A stretch of DNA of 64,000 nt, from the NCBI GenBank assembly GCA_015143295.1, contig CM026571.1, forward strand, positions 7,025,501 to 7,089,500. Direction: 5' to 3'. This document shows, one piece after another, positions 1 to 12,900 of this stretch; positions within the stretch are counted from its first letter, which is position 1, and each line of letters begins with the position of its first letter. Origin of the DNA: Tetracentron sinense. Lineage: Eukaryota; Streptophyta; Magnoliopsida; Trochodendrales; Trochodendraceae. The notes beneath the pieces are model-generated. The model had not been told where the DNA came from, did no database searches, and saw only the letters and a list, made by a program, of their open reading frames with translations. The position numbers and the translations under genes are program-made.

Positions 1-27
1 AAGAGTTTCTGAATGAAGCAAATCTCT

Positions 28-330
28 GATACCCAATTGAAATTTTCCTTATAGATCCCTAATGAGCTCTTTTGAACCTCTATTTGTGGCTAGTAACAGT
101 TTAATCAACTCGTCATGGCGAAATGGTTTTAGTATTTGATACCCAGTTGCAATTTTCACTAGTAGACTATTGGGTACTCGCCAAATTTGAGAATGTTCTT
201 CTTATTTGAATCCTATTTGTAGTTGGGAGCAGTTTAATCAACTTTAAAAAAAAAGTGAAATAGCTTTAAGATTTGATACCCAGTTCCAATTTTTGCCAGT
301 AGACTCTTGGATACTAGTCAAATTTAGTCG
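28..330. repeat. Degenerate tandem repeat, about 3 units
   Basis: Three diverged copies of a block beginning gatacccaRttgcaatttt start near 28, 138 and 275, so the unit is about 110-137 bp. Each is followed by a similar stretch (tagactcttgg..., then a variant of tcaaattt). It probably lies in a CPSF2 intron, because the first recognisable CPSF2 exon starts at 1133. The rest of 331-1132 shows no exon or element that I recognise. Confidence 0.6.
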
Positions 331-1132
331 AGAAAGAATGATAATGAAATGGATATATGTGTAATGTGTCTATCTGCTTGTTACCATCTGGTTATTGGCA
401 CTTCTTAATTACATGTTCATCTTTTACATTTCTTATCCATTGCTGAGCAATTATTACGTTATATCTAACTCTATAATTTACCAAAGAAGGAGAAAAGCTT
501 TGTGATGGTGCATGTATTCCATACCCGGTTGATGTATACTACCAGTCGGTTCTCTATAAGATGTAATTTCACTAAAAAAACAGAAAATGAAAAAAAAAGG
601 AAAGGAAAAAGTGTTTATTTGTTTATTATTATTTTCTTTCTAGACAATGCGAAGTTTTCACCAGGTATTTATCCAGAAAGGGTCATTCTTGTACCCATGT
701 GGATAGCACCATTAAGTGGCGTGTTTTCTTCCTGACAACTCGAATTTTTTTTATATCATTGGACATGTTTTGGGGTTCGATAGGCCACAATACTCTTTTT
801 TTCTTCACTTTTTACACATGAATGATTTCAAGAATTATTGCTTCATCTTTCCTCTCCATCTTGCGTTAGGAGCAGTTATTTCCTTTGGTTGGTGAACACT
901 TAATTGGGTAGTTTTGTTTTTGTGCCATCACATCAGAATGTGGCAGGGATGCTTATGATGGCTTATGGGAAATTCATTATTTATTTATCATACCTCTAAT
1001 ATAAGAACGTTTCAAGGAACAAGGCAGATATTTTGAGGCCCTCCATGTATTTTTTTCCTTTCAGATAATTTTTAACATCCATAGAAACTTCTCGCTTTTT
1101 TGGGTTCTTATAAAGATGGCATGGATGTGCAG

Positions 1133-4100
1133 GATATCCTCGACAATAGATGCCGTTTTGCTATCACATCCAGATACACTCCATCTTGGTGCTTTGCCAT
1201 ATGCCATGAAACAACTCGGACTCTCTGCTCCAGTTTATTCAACAGAACCTGTTTACAGATTAGGCCTCTTGACTATGTATGATCACTATCTTTCACGCAA
1301 GGTGAATTTTCTACTGGCTTTATGAGCTTTATAATGTTCCATAATTGATTTAAATTGTTTATTCCTACGGGTTTTCACTGATATACTTGTAGTAGTTTGA
1401 GAGTGCAAGCGTTAATATTCTTTAGGAATCCTATTTTATTGTTGGCAAAGATAAATGTTGAAGATGAGTTCAGCCAGACAGATTTATGGTTAGCAAAGGT
1501 AGCTATGGCGGAAAGCTATCTATGCGGGCAGATTTTTTGTGGAGTTAGATGCGTGTATAATACCTTTTAACGACAAGGGCATTAAGCTTGGGGATGCTCC
1601 AAGGTCGTCAGATTTCTTTACATGTTTAGTAAGAAATACATGCAACTAAATTTGACAATTGATCACTTGCAGAGCAGAGGGTGGAGTATGACAAACCGTT
1701 GTTATTTATGCCTAATTGAGGAAGAGACAGTAAATCATTTGACTTTGCATTGTCCAGTTGTTTTTGGGATTTGGGCTTTTTTCCTGGTTCGGTTAGGTGT
1801 GGAGTGGGTCTTCCCTCTCTCCTTGTTGAGCTTCTTATCAGGGTGGTAATTGATGCCACTGGTAGGGGCAAAGGAAGCCATTTGGACTCTTCTACTTGGG
1901 ACTATCTCTTGGGGTGTCTGGAAAAAATGGAATAGCCGTGTCTTTGACAACTCTTCCTCTTTCTACCTTGTCTATTAGCTTGTATTTGTCGCATGCTTAT
2001 GGAATGGTCATCCATTTCTCAATGGGATGCGGAAGTGAGAGATATGTTGTATTGAGAAACTCTACTAATGTTTTCCTCCATTACCTTTTATTTCTATATT
2101 TCTTTATGCTTTTCCCCTTCAGTTTATCTACTGGTAAAATGTTGCTTTTGCTTTCCATCATATGAATATATCTGCCACTCACCGATCAAAAAAAAAGAAA
2201 AGTAAATGTTGTGGATCAGACGATTTGTTTTATGATGAATCCATTGAGTAATGGTGATATCCTTACATGGCAATCTTATCAAGTTTCTTAGATCCGTTTA
2301 TACTAAAGGTAAAATTGGTTTAATCTTGGGGTAAGGCTGTAGATACTTGTCAAGATTTCATGTCAACTCTCAAAGAAGGAAACTTGGTGCAGTCCAATGA
2401 GAGACAACACATTCGAGACTCTTTGCCAGTGATTCAGTGCATTCAAGAGTTGTCTAGGCAGGGCCTTTATCACTAATTAGAGTCCAAGCGGGCACTCATT
2501 AGATGAGGTTGCCTAGGTGTGCCTGTGCCTTTGTCTCATGGGCGCTAAATGCTAATGACAATGACCTACATAATAATAATAATTCTCTCCCACTTTCTTC
2601 AAATTATGCTCTTTGTTTTTCCAGTGACATTTTGGTCTTATTATGTATGTTCTATCTAATTTTAATCTTTATTTCATTAAGTTACACACCTTAAAAATTT
2701 ATTGAATTTAATAAGTGAAGTAAATTTTGGTCTCCTAGGAACCCTTATCGTCTAGGTGTCACCTGGATGCTTCGATTACATTGCTCTTTGATCTTCTTGA
2801 TGGATCCATTTCAGAATGTTAAAGTATCACGAGGGTCAGAATGAGCAATGTTTACACACAAGATTTTCAACACATCTTCATGAGTAGAGTACATCAGTAT
2901 TTCATCCTTTATTTAGTTACAAGAACTCTCATTTGAGTGCTAACACGCATCGACCCTCTTATATCTGAGTTGCAGTTATTACCTACATCAAGGGTTAGCT
3001 TGACGATGCAATTTTGATCCATGCTTATTACGTTTACTGTGTTTTCATCTTGGGCTTACTACCTTGTAAACTCTTCTTGTAGCTCTCTTTTATTAATATA
3101 TGGTTGACATTACCGATAAAAAGAAAGGTTAGCTTGATCGAAGGCAAACACTTGATTGAATTGATGGTTGCTATCCGAAGATATATAGCCATGGAAACTA
3201 ACTTGTTGTCTAACTCTGTGCATACTGCATGTTTACAACCTACATTTATGTATATTGAGCATGAATGGCAACGCTGTATTTTCTCCTTTGGTTCGTCAAA
3301 CTTTTCTGTCAGCTTTGCTTTTGTACATTTATTTTCATCCTTTCCCTAAATCCCACTTTCGTACATAACCTTTGACCTAGTTATCCCATATGTTAGCCAG
3401 GGCTCTTGGAAACATGCATCAACTCTTTTTAGTCTCAGTTATTACCATGCTCAAACTCCATAAGTCATTTTCTCCCTCTTTGCAGCAAGTATCAGATTTC
3501 GACTTGTTCCCATCAGTTCGTCAAATTTTTCTGCTAGCTTGGCTTTTGTACATCTATTTTCATCCTTTCCTTAAATCCCACTTTCTTACATAACATTGAC
3601 CTAATTATCCCGTATGTTAGCCTGGGCTCTTGGAAACATGCATCAACTGTTCTTATTGTCAGTTAATACTATGCTCACTGTGTTGTTATAAGCTCCTGCG
3701 TTTTGAATCCAGGTAGGTATAAATGTATAATAGACATCTCTAAACTCCACAAGTCACTTTCTCTCTTTTTGCAGCAAGTATCAGATTTCGACTTGTTTAC
3801 ACTGGACGATATTGATTCTGCTTTCCAGAATGTGACCAGACTGACATACTCTCAGAACCATCATATTTCTGGTAGGCATTTCTGAAATCATTTTTTATAC
3901 AGTAAACATGGTTAAACACAATATATCAGCTGAAGGATAATTGGGTTAGGACATCTGCATGCCCACAATTGTGTCCCAAACCATCTGTGCTGTAAGCCTG
4001 TAAGGGTGTATGGAGGGTCGGGGCCCATATAATGGCAGGTCCCGATTCCTCTGCATGTGAACCACCACTGTACTGCACAAGTGGGAATCCAAGAAGATTG

Positions 4101-6849
4101 CATGTGCAGAAAATCTGATTGCAGTATTCTTTTATCTTGTAATTGGTTTCTCATTCTCCTTCCTTGTTTTGGTTCCTTTAAAATTAAAACTTATGTTAGG
4201 CAAAGGAGAGGGAATTGTCATTGCCCCTCATGTTGCTGGGCATCTCTTGGGGGGTACTGTCTGGAAGATAACAAAAGATGGAGAGGATGTAATATATGCT
4301 GTTGACTTCAACCATCGTAAAGAAAGGTAATGCATCTGCACTCAGCTTCAATTTACACGTATATATAAATTCTTACATGTATGTAAGGGAACAAAAGCAA
4401 AGCTTACTGGTGATTTGGTTTATCAGGCTCTTGAATGGAACTGTTTTAGAATCGTTTGTGCGGCCCGCTGTTCTGATAACAGATGCCTATAATGCTTTGA
4501 ACAATCAGCCTTCTAGACGTCAAAGGGACCAAGATTTTTTAGGTATGCGTATCTTCCAGGAAACAACTGTGTGTATGTTTATATATGCCTTTTTGATTCT
4601 TGTTTTATGCGTTCTCTTGCAAAACCACCTCTGTTTGGATTTTGTAGGTGCTAGCATGACTCATCCTGTTGTATATTATCTTTTTATTTTTATTCAGATG
4701 CTATACTGAAGACCTTGAGAGCGGATGGAAATGTATTACTTCCTGTTGATACAGCTGGACGAGTATTGGAACTTATTTTGATATTGGAACAGGTCAGTAA
4801 GTAGAATCATGTTGGTTCTCCTTTCGCTGACTTTTCAAGAATTTTAAAGTTGGATTTTTGTGTAAATGGCAGTACTGGGCTCAGCATCATCTGACCTATC
4901 CCATCTTCTTTCTCACGTATGTTGCATCAAGCACAATTGATTATGTCAAGAGCTTCCTTGAGTGGATGAGTGATTCAATAGCAAAGTCTTTTGAACACAC
5001 ACGTGACAACGCATTTCTTTTGAGGTAAGTAGCTTCTTTCTTTATTGTATATATATACTGGAGAATAGATCATATTCAGTATCTCGTCCTCTCTTTTTGC
5101 TACCTTATATTTTCCTTCCTCTTGCTCTTCTGTCCATATGAGCGTACTCCTGATGAACAACACTAAAACTATCTAAATAAGCTGAGCCAGATACACTATT
5201 TTCAGAGCATTTCTCAAATTTCTTTTGAAGATTTTCTTTTATTTTAGTGGGCAATTGTTAAGAGTTCTCTCACAACAATTCCAGGCATGTCACACTCCTA
5301 ATCAACAAGAATGAACTTGAGAAAGTGCCAGATGGTCCTAAGGTTAGCCTGCCTGTTTCCTTTAAAGAGCATATTATTCTTATTTAATATTATTTTTGGA
5401 TGGAGTGAACTGATACACCTTATTTAGATTGTTCTAGCATCCATGGCCAGTTTGGAAGTGGGTTTCTCTCATGACATATTCGTTGAATGGGCAACTGATG
5501 TCAAGAACCTTGTGCTTTTTACAGAAAGAGGCCAGGTATATAATTTAGACTGACTATTAATTATCCACCCTACTGTCTTTATAGATTGACTATTCAGTCA
5601 TCCATCCTACTATTTGGGTATTCACCCTAACTGTCTCCAGAGATATGTCTCCTGATGTTGTAAATTTATAACAGAGAAAAAATGGATATTCTCTCCTTGT
5701 TACATTTTTGCTATTGGTAATGAATCTGACAATTAGCATTGTTGTCATGCATCATCTGATCTATGCAAAGTTCAATTAAATATTTGTATAATTGTATGCA
5801 TGACCTCATGTATATATCTTAATATGTGTATTATACTGACACTCATTATAAACAAGAAAATTTTTGTACTCCATTTCCATTTAATTGAGGTAATCATTAA
5901 TGATGAGGCTAGTGTATAGAATGGCTGATGAATATGAATATCACTTAATGGGGTGGGTTATCATTCTACTTGTTATTGGTTAGGGAGGTTTTGATACAAT
6001 GACACTCCGCTGTTCTTAATTTTTATGTACCTTTCATGGTGCATCTGGATCCTTTTCTTGGGTGTGCTGTGGCAAGCCTTGGGTATGGGGTATACTTGGA
6101 TTTTTTTTTGCCTTTTTAATTTTAGACATATTAGATTACTTTCTAAATTGATCAACAAGCTAAATTGATTTTTCTTTCTTGGCAGTTGTACTTACTTGGA
6201 TTTTTTTATCGGCCAAGAATAATTTTATTAATGGGACTGTAAAATACAAGATAGGTTCTCTAGTTGATGAACCAATCATACACCCAAGGACAATGAGAAC
6301 AATCAAAGAGCCAGCTAAAAGGATACTGGCAGGTGGCAGCTACTACATAAAGAATAAGGCTAAGAATCCTCAAAATCTGTCCAATCAAGCACCATGAGGG
6401 CAATGCCTTTTTTCCCCTTCAAATTTTTGCTTATAATGATTCTGCTGGGATAAAGGTGTTCATCGAACACCCTATTGCTCCTCTCCTCCTAGACACACCA
6501 ACAAATTGCACCTGAAAGCATCATCCAGAACCTGCACACCACGTTAGACAGAAATCTATATATCAAGCATTTGCGGCCATCTATTGGTCTATTTGGAAGG
6601 AGCGAAACAGGAGAGTTTTTGACAACTCCACCTCCCCTATTTTTCTTATTTAAGCTCAAATCCATCTACTGATATTTGACTGGGTCTCCATTCGGAACGG
6701 TGGGGTGGATCTGGGATCTGTATTGGGATGATAGCCCCAAGCTTGGCTCCACCATCTATTAGTGGGGGTTTTACCTCGGCTCCATTTTATGATCTTCCGT
6801 TTACGCTAGTGTAAACTTTACTTTTCTTGCTTGTTTGCACTTTTCCTCT

Positions 6850-6909
<60 letters not shown>

Positions 6910-9900
6910 AGGGTTCACCAAAGGAAGTCAAATGGGGCCAACATCAACATCTGAGCATGGTCGCCCTATATATATATCCATTGCATTACCGATCAAAAAA
7001 AAAATAGCAGAGGAAGAGTTATAAGAAAGTGAACCCAGAAGGAAAAGAGAAAACAACAAAATATAAAAGGAAATAACTAGAATGAGATCTAAACTGAGGG
7101 GAACCCCGTGGAGAGGATCACCGCCCCGTCTCAAAAATCATGGAAAACTGAACCAACTAATGTCACTGAACTCCTCTCTACACAATATCCACTGAATAAG
7201 AGTTTGCCTTGTGTCACGGCCTTAGTTATTTCCCCAACCTTGACCGTGTGGCACTCGTGCTAGAGTCCGTCCTAGACGAGTCAGCCTTACCCTTAAGCTA
7301 GTAGGAGAAAAGTAGGAACACTCTTGTGGAAGAACACTATACTTCTTATTATCCAAGAAGCTTTATACACTTGCTAGGATACCACTCCTTGCTTGATTCC
7401 AAATGAGGGAGTCATCCCCTTTATATACATCTCAAGGGAAGGTTCTAGACTCTAGAACATTCCCACCTCCTTTAGAGGATTTCTCTAGAACCCCTTTCTA
7501 GAACCCTTATTCTAGACTACTCCACTAAGAATCTTCTAGAGTATCTTCTACACACTTCTTCCTAAGATTCCTCTAGAATTCCTACTAGTATAATGCCTCC
7601 TTCCAAAATTTGGGTGTGACACTTGTCATCAAACGGATTGAGTCAACTGAGGAAACAATCCTGTAAAAGATCCTATGATTTTACTCTTTTCAAAGACACC
7701 GTACTAGTGCACCAGGAAGGACAGTGCCAAAACTCGGACTTCAAGAGTTACCCTAACCGCAGTCCAAAATGATTGGAAGTCTTGGAAGGTATGAGGGAAG
7801 ACCCAACTGATCCCCATCCAATATAGAAAGAATCTACAAATCTTGAAGGCAAATAGGCAATGCAACAATAGGTGATCCATACACATCTTGCAAGAACCAG
7901 TTGGAGATGAAATCCCTGAACCTTAGAGGAAAAACCATTAAACCCTATTAGGATAGCAATCGGCCCTACCCTACAGCGAGCAATGCAACAATAGGTGATC
8001 CATACGCATCTTGCAAGAACTAGTTGGAGATGAAATCCCTGAACCTGAGAGGAAAAACCTGCTAAACCCCTAAACGAGATAGGAATTGGCCCCACAGCCA
8101 CTTGACAGTAGGACAATGAAGCAACAATTGACATACCGTTTCTTCTTCTCCCAGACATAAATAATTATGTTGGCCATCCTCCACTCTTTATGCATTAAGT
8201 GGTCTTTGATAAGGATTTTATCCAAGGTTTCTGTCCGTAGAGAGAAAGCAATCTTAGAGGGAAGCCCCATGAACTCTTCAGCTTACACTTTAGTTAGCAC
8301 TCAACAGTGAATAGGTCCATGTCTGTTGCTGGAAGTCAGTTTGCTAAGGATTTCTATTATAATGAAAGGAATATCCTCTTGGGCACTTTCCATGGAATAG
8401 AGCCGCTGCTTTTGCTTTCTTAAGAGGCCCTTTAAAATGATGTGAACAAAAGCAACATCCAATTGTCAAAAGCTTGGATCGAACAACAACACAATCTTTG
8501 ATAAAATGCAGTGATTTCAACAACTCAAAAAGGGAAAAAAGGAGGAAGAACTAATGCTCGCACTGATAAAATCATAAAAGGAACTTACTGTGAATTGGCC
8601 CTTGCTGTCCTTTGTCCAAAGTCTGCTATTTCTGACTAGAGTGTTGCGAAAGGTTGAGTATAGACAAGACAATGCTGAAGCAGTAATGTGTAGCTTGTAG
8701 GTTTTACTTATTTGTTCCAGACTTTGTGCTAGTCTATGTTCTATTAAAACTTTGTTTTATTGACTTCCAAACTATTTGGTGTTTTGAATTTCATGGAAGT
8801 AGGATATTCCCAATTTCCAAGAGTTCGATAAATCATTCTTTGTGTGAAAACGTGCGTGGAAGATCCAATTTGATTTTGATTTAATCAATGAATTTATAGT
8901 ATATAAGCGATCGATTAAAAAAAACAGTGATCTATCTTTATCTCCATCATCCCTTTGAATTTGAATATCCTTGAATGAGTTGATCTTTCATGGAGCCCTG
9001 TTTGGTTGATTCCTAATATTTCATTTGCTAAGAAGAATTCTTATTGTTAATGGAGGTAGGGTTTATTTATAGTATCAGATGTGCATTTCTTCTTGCTGTA
9101 AAATAATTGTCTTGGCTTCTAATTGAGGTTTTCTAGATACCAGTCTTCCTAATCTTTCGTTGGGCATAACTTTTGAACTTCACAGAGTATGAAGAAAGAA
9201 CCTTGGCTCTTCACTTCACTTTTCTCATAATCCTTGCTAGGTCACAGGTCACAGGTCACACCCCTAGATTAATTGCTCGTCTTTCCTCACAATAATATTT
9301 GTATAGTCTTTTCCACACAACCATTCAGTTTGTGGTTTAAAATATTCCTCAGTTCTCCACAATGGCACTAAAATATTTTGCTTATATATGCTTATTGGTC
9401 ACAACTTCCTTGTTTACACTCATTTCTTTTCTGTGTACTTCTGGGTATATATCAGGCTCGCTGTTTGTAGGTAACATTGTGATTATCAGTGCTAATCAGG
9501 TATTAAACTTCGGTTTCGGTATAAACTTCGGTCGCTAAGGAAGTTGACACGTTTCAAGGAAGTTTAAGGAAGTCCAAGGAAGTTATGTAAAAATTAAAAA
9601 AGTCTAGGAAATTTTAAGCAAACATTGGAAATCTAAGATGAAACTTTAGAAATTCAATACTTAAGCATAAATACACATCTAGAATTCATTATATTACTGA
9701 TGCAAACATGTAGTACTCAAATGTGAGAATCATATTAAGTGACATGCGTTGTTTGCTTTTCTGAGTTGTAATTTTTTCTTAGTATTTCTCTGGATTGTTA
9801 ATTTTTTAAAACTATATTTCATCTTCTTTATTAAGTGAAGGGGTATGTATTCTCTTTATTTTTCAATGATTATCCATATTAATTGTTTTGGAAACCTAAA

Positions 9901-12900
9901 AACCTTATGAATGCACATTGAAGTCAATAAATAATTGAAATTCAATTTAGTTTCTAAACCTATTTCATTCTACAATTAATGAGCTCAATGTTTTTACAAT
10001 ACTGAATCCATATGTGAAGAGGAGGAGATGGGTAGTTAAATAATTTTGAATTTATGAAATACTATTAGGAAATTATTTGATTTTTTTAATATTACTAAAA
10101 AGTCATTATGGGCATAATATACTAATAACAAGATTATTAGAATAATAAAATTATAATTTATAGTAAGGTTAATGCCTACCACACTCTAATAATAAAATTA
10201 TAATTTATAGTAAGGTTAATGCTAACCACACTCTAATAATAAAATTATAATTTATAATAAGGTTAATGCTAGCACACTCTCTTTTAAAATTAATTATATT
10301 TATAATAAGGTTAATGCTAGGTACACATGTCTTTCCTTATGAAGAAAGTAAGTTTAAAACGAGTGAAACTAACATTACCCTTTTAAGTTAAAACCCGAAG
10401 TCCTTCAATTTACAGATATTTTCTATACACTTCGGTTAACTTCCACTGAAGTTCTACATTTTCTGAACAATTTTTTTCTGTTTCGGTCGGAGTTTACCAG
10501 GAAGTCCAGTATTTTTAAAATATTAGTGCATTTCACTTCGGACACCATGGAAATCAACTCAATTCGGTCAATTTCGGCGGAATTGAGTTGATTTTTGATA
10601 CCATGGTGCTAATACATGTGTCTTTGTAGGTCTCATGTACATATACAACATTAGTTGTCATTCCTTTGCTTGGTGCTTTTTAAATAAGTCTCCGCTGACA
10701 CATTTTCACTAAATATGCAGTTTGCCACATTAGCTCGCATGCTTCAGGCAGATCCACCTCCTAAAGCTGTAAAAGTCACAATGCGCAAGAGGGTTCCTTT
10801 GGTTGGAGAAGAGTTGAGAGTTTATGAAGAAGAACAAAACCGAATTAAAAAGGAGGAAGCCCTAAAAGCTAGTCTTAGCAAAGAGGAGTTCAAGGCATCT
10901 CATGGGTCTGATGTTGATTTGGGCGATCCAATGGTCATCGATCCAAGCAACACCCATGCTTCATCAGATGGTATTCTTATTTATGTTTCTGGTTTTGACT
11001 ATATAGTAGAATTCTGTTTATCTGCAAATTTTTTTCCTATATGTGTTCTATTTCTGTACATTCCTAAAATTAATAGTTTGATAGGTATCTCTATAGTAGG
11101 TAGATATTGGTTCTAAAGTATAGTAAAAATGCTATTGGTGAGAGATATGCTCATTATTTACGGGGAACTGAGAGGTTACATATTAAACATTTCTTTTATT
11201 TGTAAAAAATTATATAAATGATCCAATATCTTTGTTGAGCAGGGGTGAAATTGGAAAATAATTAGAAGCAGCTTTCTGGAAACAGACCTTATACTACGCA
11301 TTTATCTCCCACATTCGTGATGATTTGCTGCAAATGGACTTCCTCCTATGTGAAGTTAATGAATGTGTAACTAGTTCTTGGTGTGAGAAGAAGTGATGAA
11401 TTCTTATTGAAGTCCTTCCCCCATGCAGCAAGAATTATAGACTCAGGTATGGTGTGCAACTCCACACCAAAACCAAAATGACTCTGTACTGACTTGGGCA
11501 AGTCAATGCTTCAATTTTTATATGGGGTTTGAAATTACTAAGTTGAGTTCTTACATAAGACCGTACACCTTGAAATATGGGATGACTTGGTCAAGATATG
11601 ACTAACCCAGTAACCCCGCCTAAATTGACCCTGCTGTGCGGTTTGTTAGTAGCAGGGGACTGTAATCACCTATTTTTTTGTGAAGATAATTTATAGAAAT
11701 CTATGTTCAATATTTGTATGCATTTCTTGGTTATCTTGAGTCCTTGACACTTGATTTGTACCATCATGACCCTTTAGATGTTGGTATGGGCACACAATCT
11801 GCTATTGTATATTCCATGTGTATGCAGATGGTGCACCTCCTGGAACATATTGCGTATTCTGAAATTAAAAAAGTTGAAATCTATCAATAATTTTTGCTGG
11901 CAGATATTATGCCTTTTCACATAGTTAACTGCAGTACAGCCAATCATAGGTCCCAGTTTTATACTGTGCCTTGTCTAAAATGTTCAATCTGCATTAGTGA
12001 TGGTTAGCGGGGTACTAAATGTCTGCATTTGTTTTGCTCTAAGGTGTTCTGCTGAAGAATTTTTTGTCTTGTTCTTTTCTCAATGCACAAAATTTTTAAG
12101 TTGGCAAAGCAGCATTTCCTGTTGTAGGGGTGATTATTCTCTATGATGTCAATAGTCGGTATACAATTTTGGTGTTCTGATATATACATGTGTAATTTCA
12201 CTTTCTGATATACCTCTCAGCGACTGGCCCACATGGGAGTGGTTACCGGGACATCTTCATTGATGGGTTTGTTCCTCCATCCACTAGTGTTGCCCCGATG
12301 TTTCCCTACTATGAAAACTCTGCTGAATGGGATGATTTTGGTGAGATTATTAATCATGAAGATTATGTAATCAAAGAAGAAGACATTGATCAAGCATCCA
12401 TGCATGTAAGTTTGTGTTGTTAGATTCCTGCCTCTTTGCTTGCTGTATGCTATTTATGTGATCAGTAGCCTTTTCTATTACCTGTTCTACTCTCTGCTCT
12501 TACATCTTAATATTGGTCAAATATCGCATGATCCTGATATTTAGGCTGATTTTCTGTTCTATTTTCCATTACATCTTATTGGTCAAATATCACATGATCT
12601 TGATATTTATGCTGATTGTAGAATCGTTATCTAATGTATATCAGTCCAGGAATAGCTGTAGAAGTACAGTTCAAAAAGGAAAAGAAAAAGAATAGCTGTT
12701 GGAATCAGGATGAATATATTGTTATTTGAATTACTGATCTAAATTATAAAGGGCTAGTTTGGATAAACTTCTCTGCAAATCAGTAAGAGAACTTCCTGAG
12801 AAAGTAGCTTTCCAGGAGAGTAGGTAAAAGTCATTTTAAGGGGAAAATGCTGTTTGGTTTGTTCTTGTGAACAGTAACTTCGCAATAAGAGAAGTCAAAA

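Noticed and set aside
2480-2790. Possible MITE with gcctaggtg and ctaggtgtcacctgg arms
   Set aside because: The arms match poorly and no target duplication is visible.
9240-9265. ggtcaca repeated three times, like a hormone-response or TGACC cluster
   Set aside because: Short chance tandem in an intron; no other promoter context.
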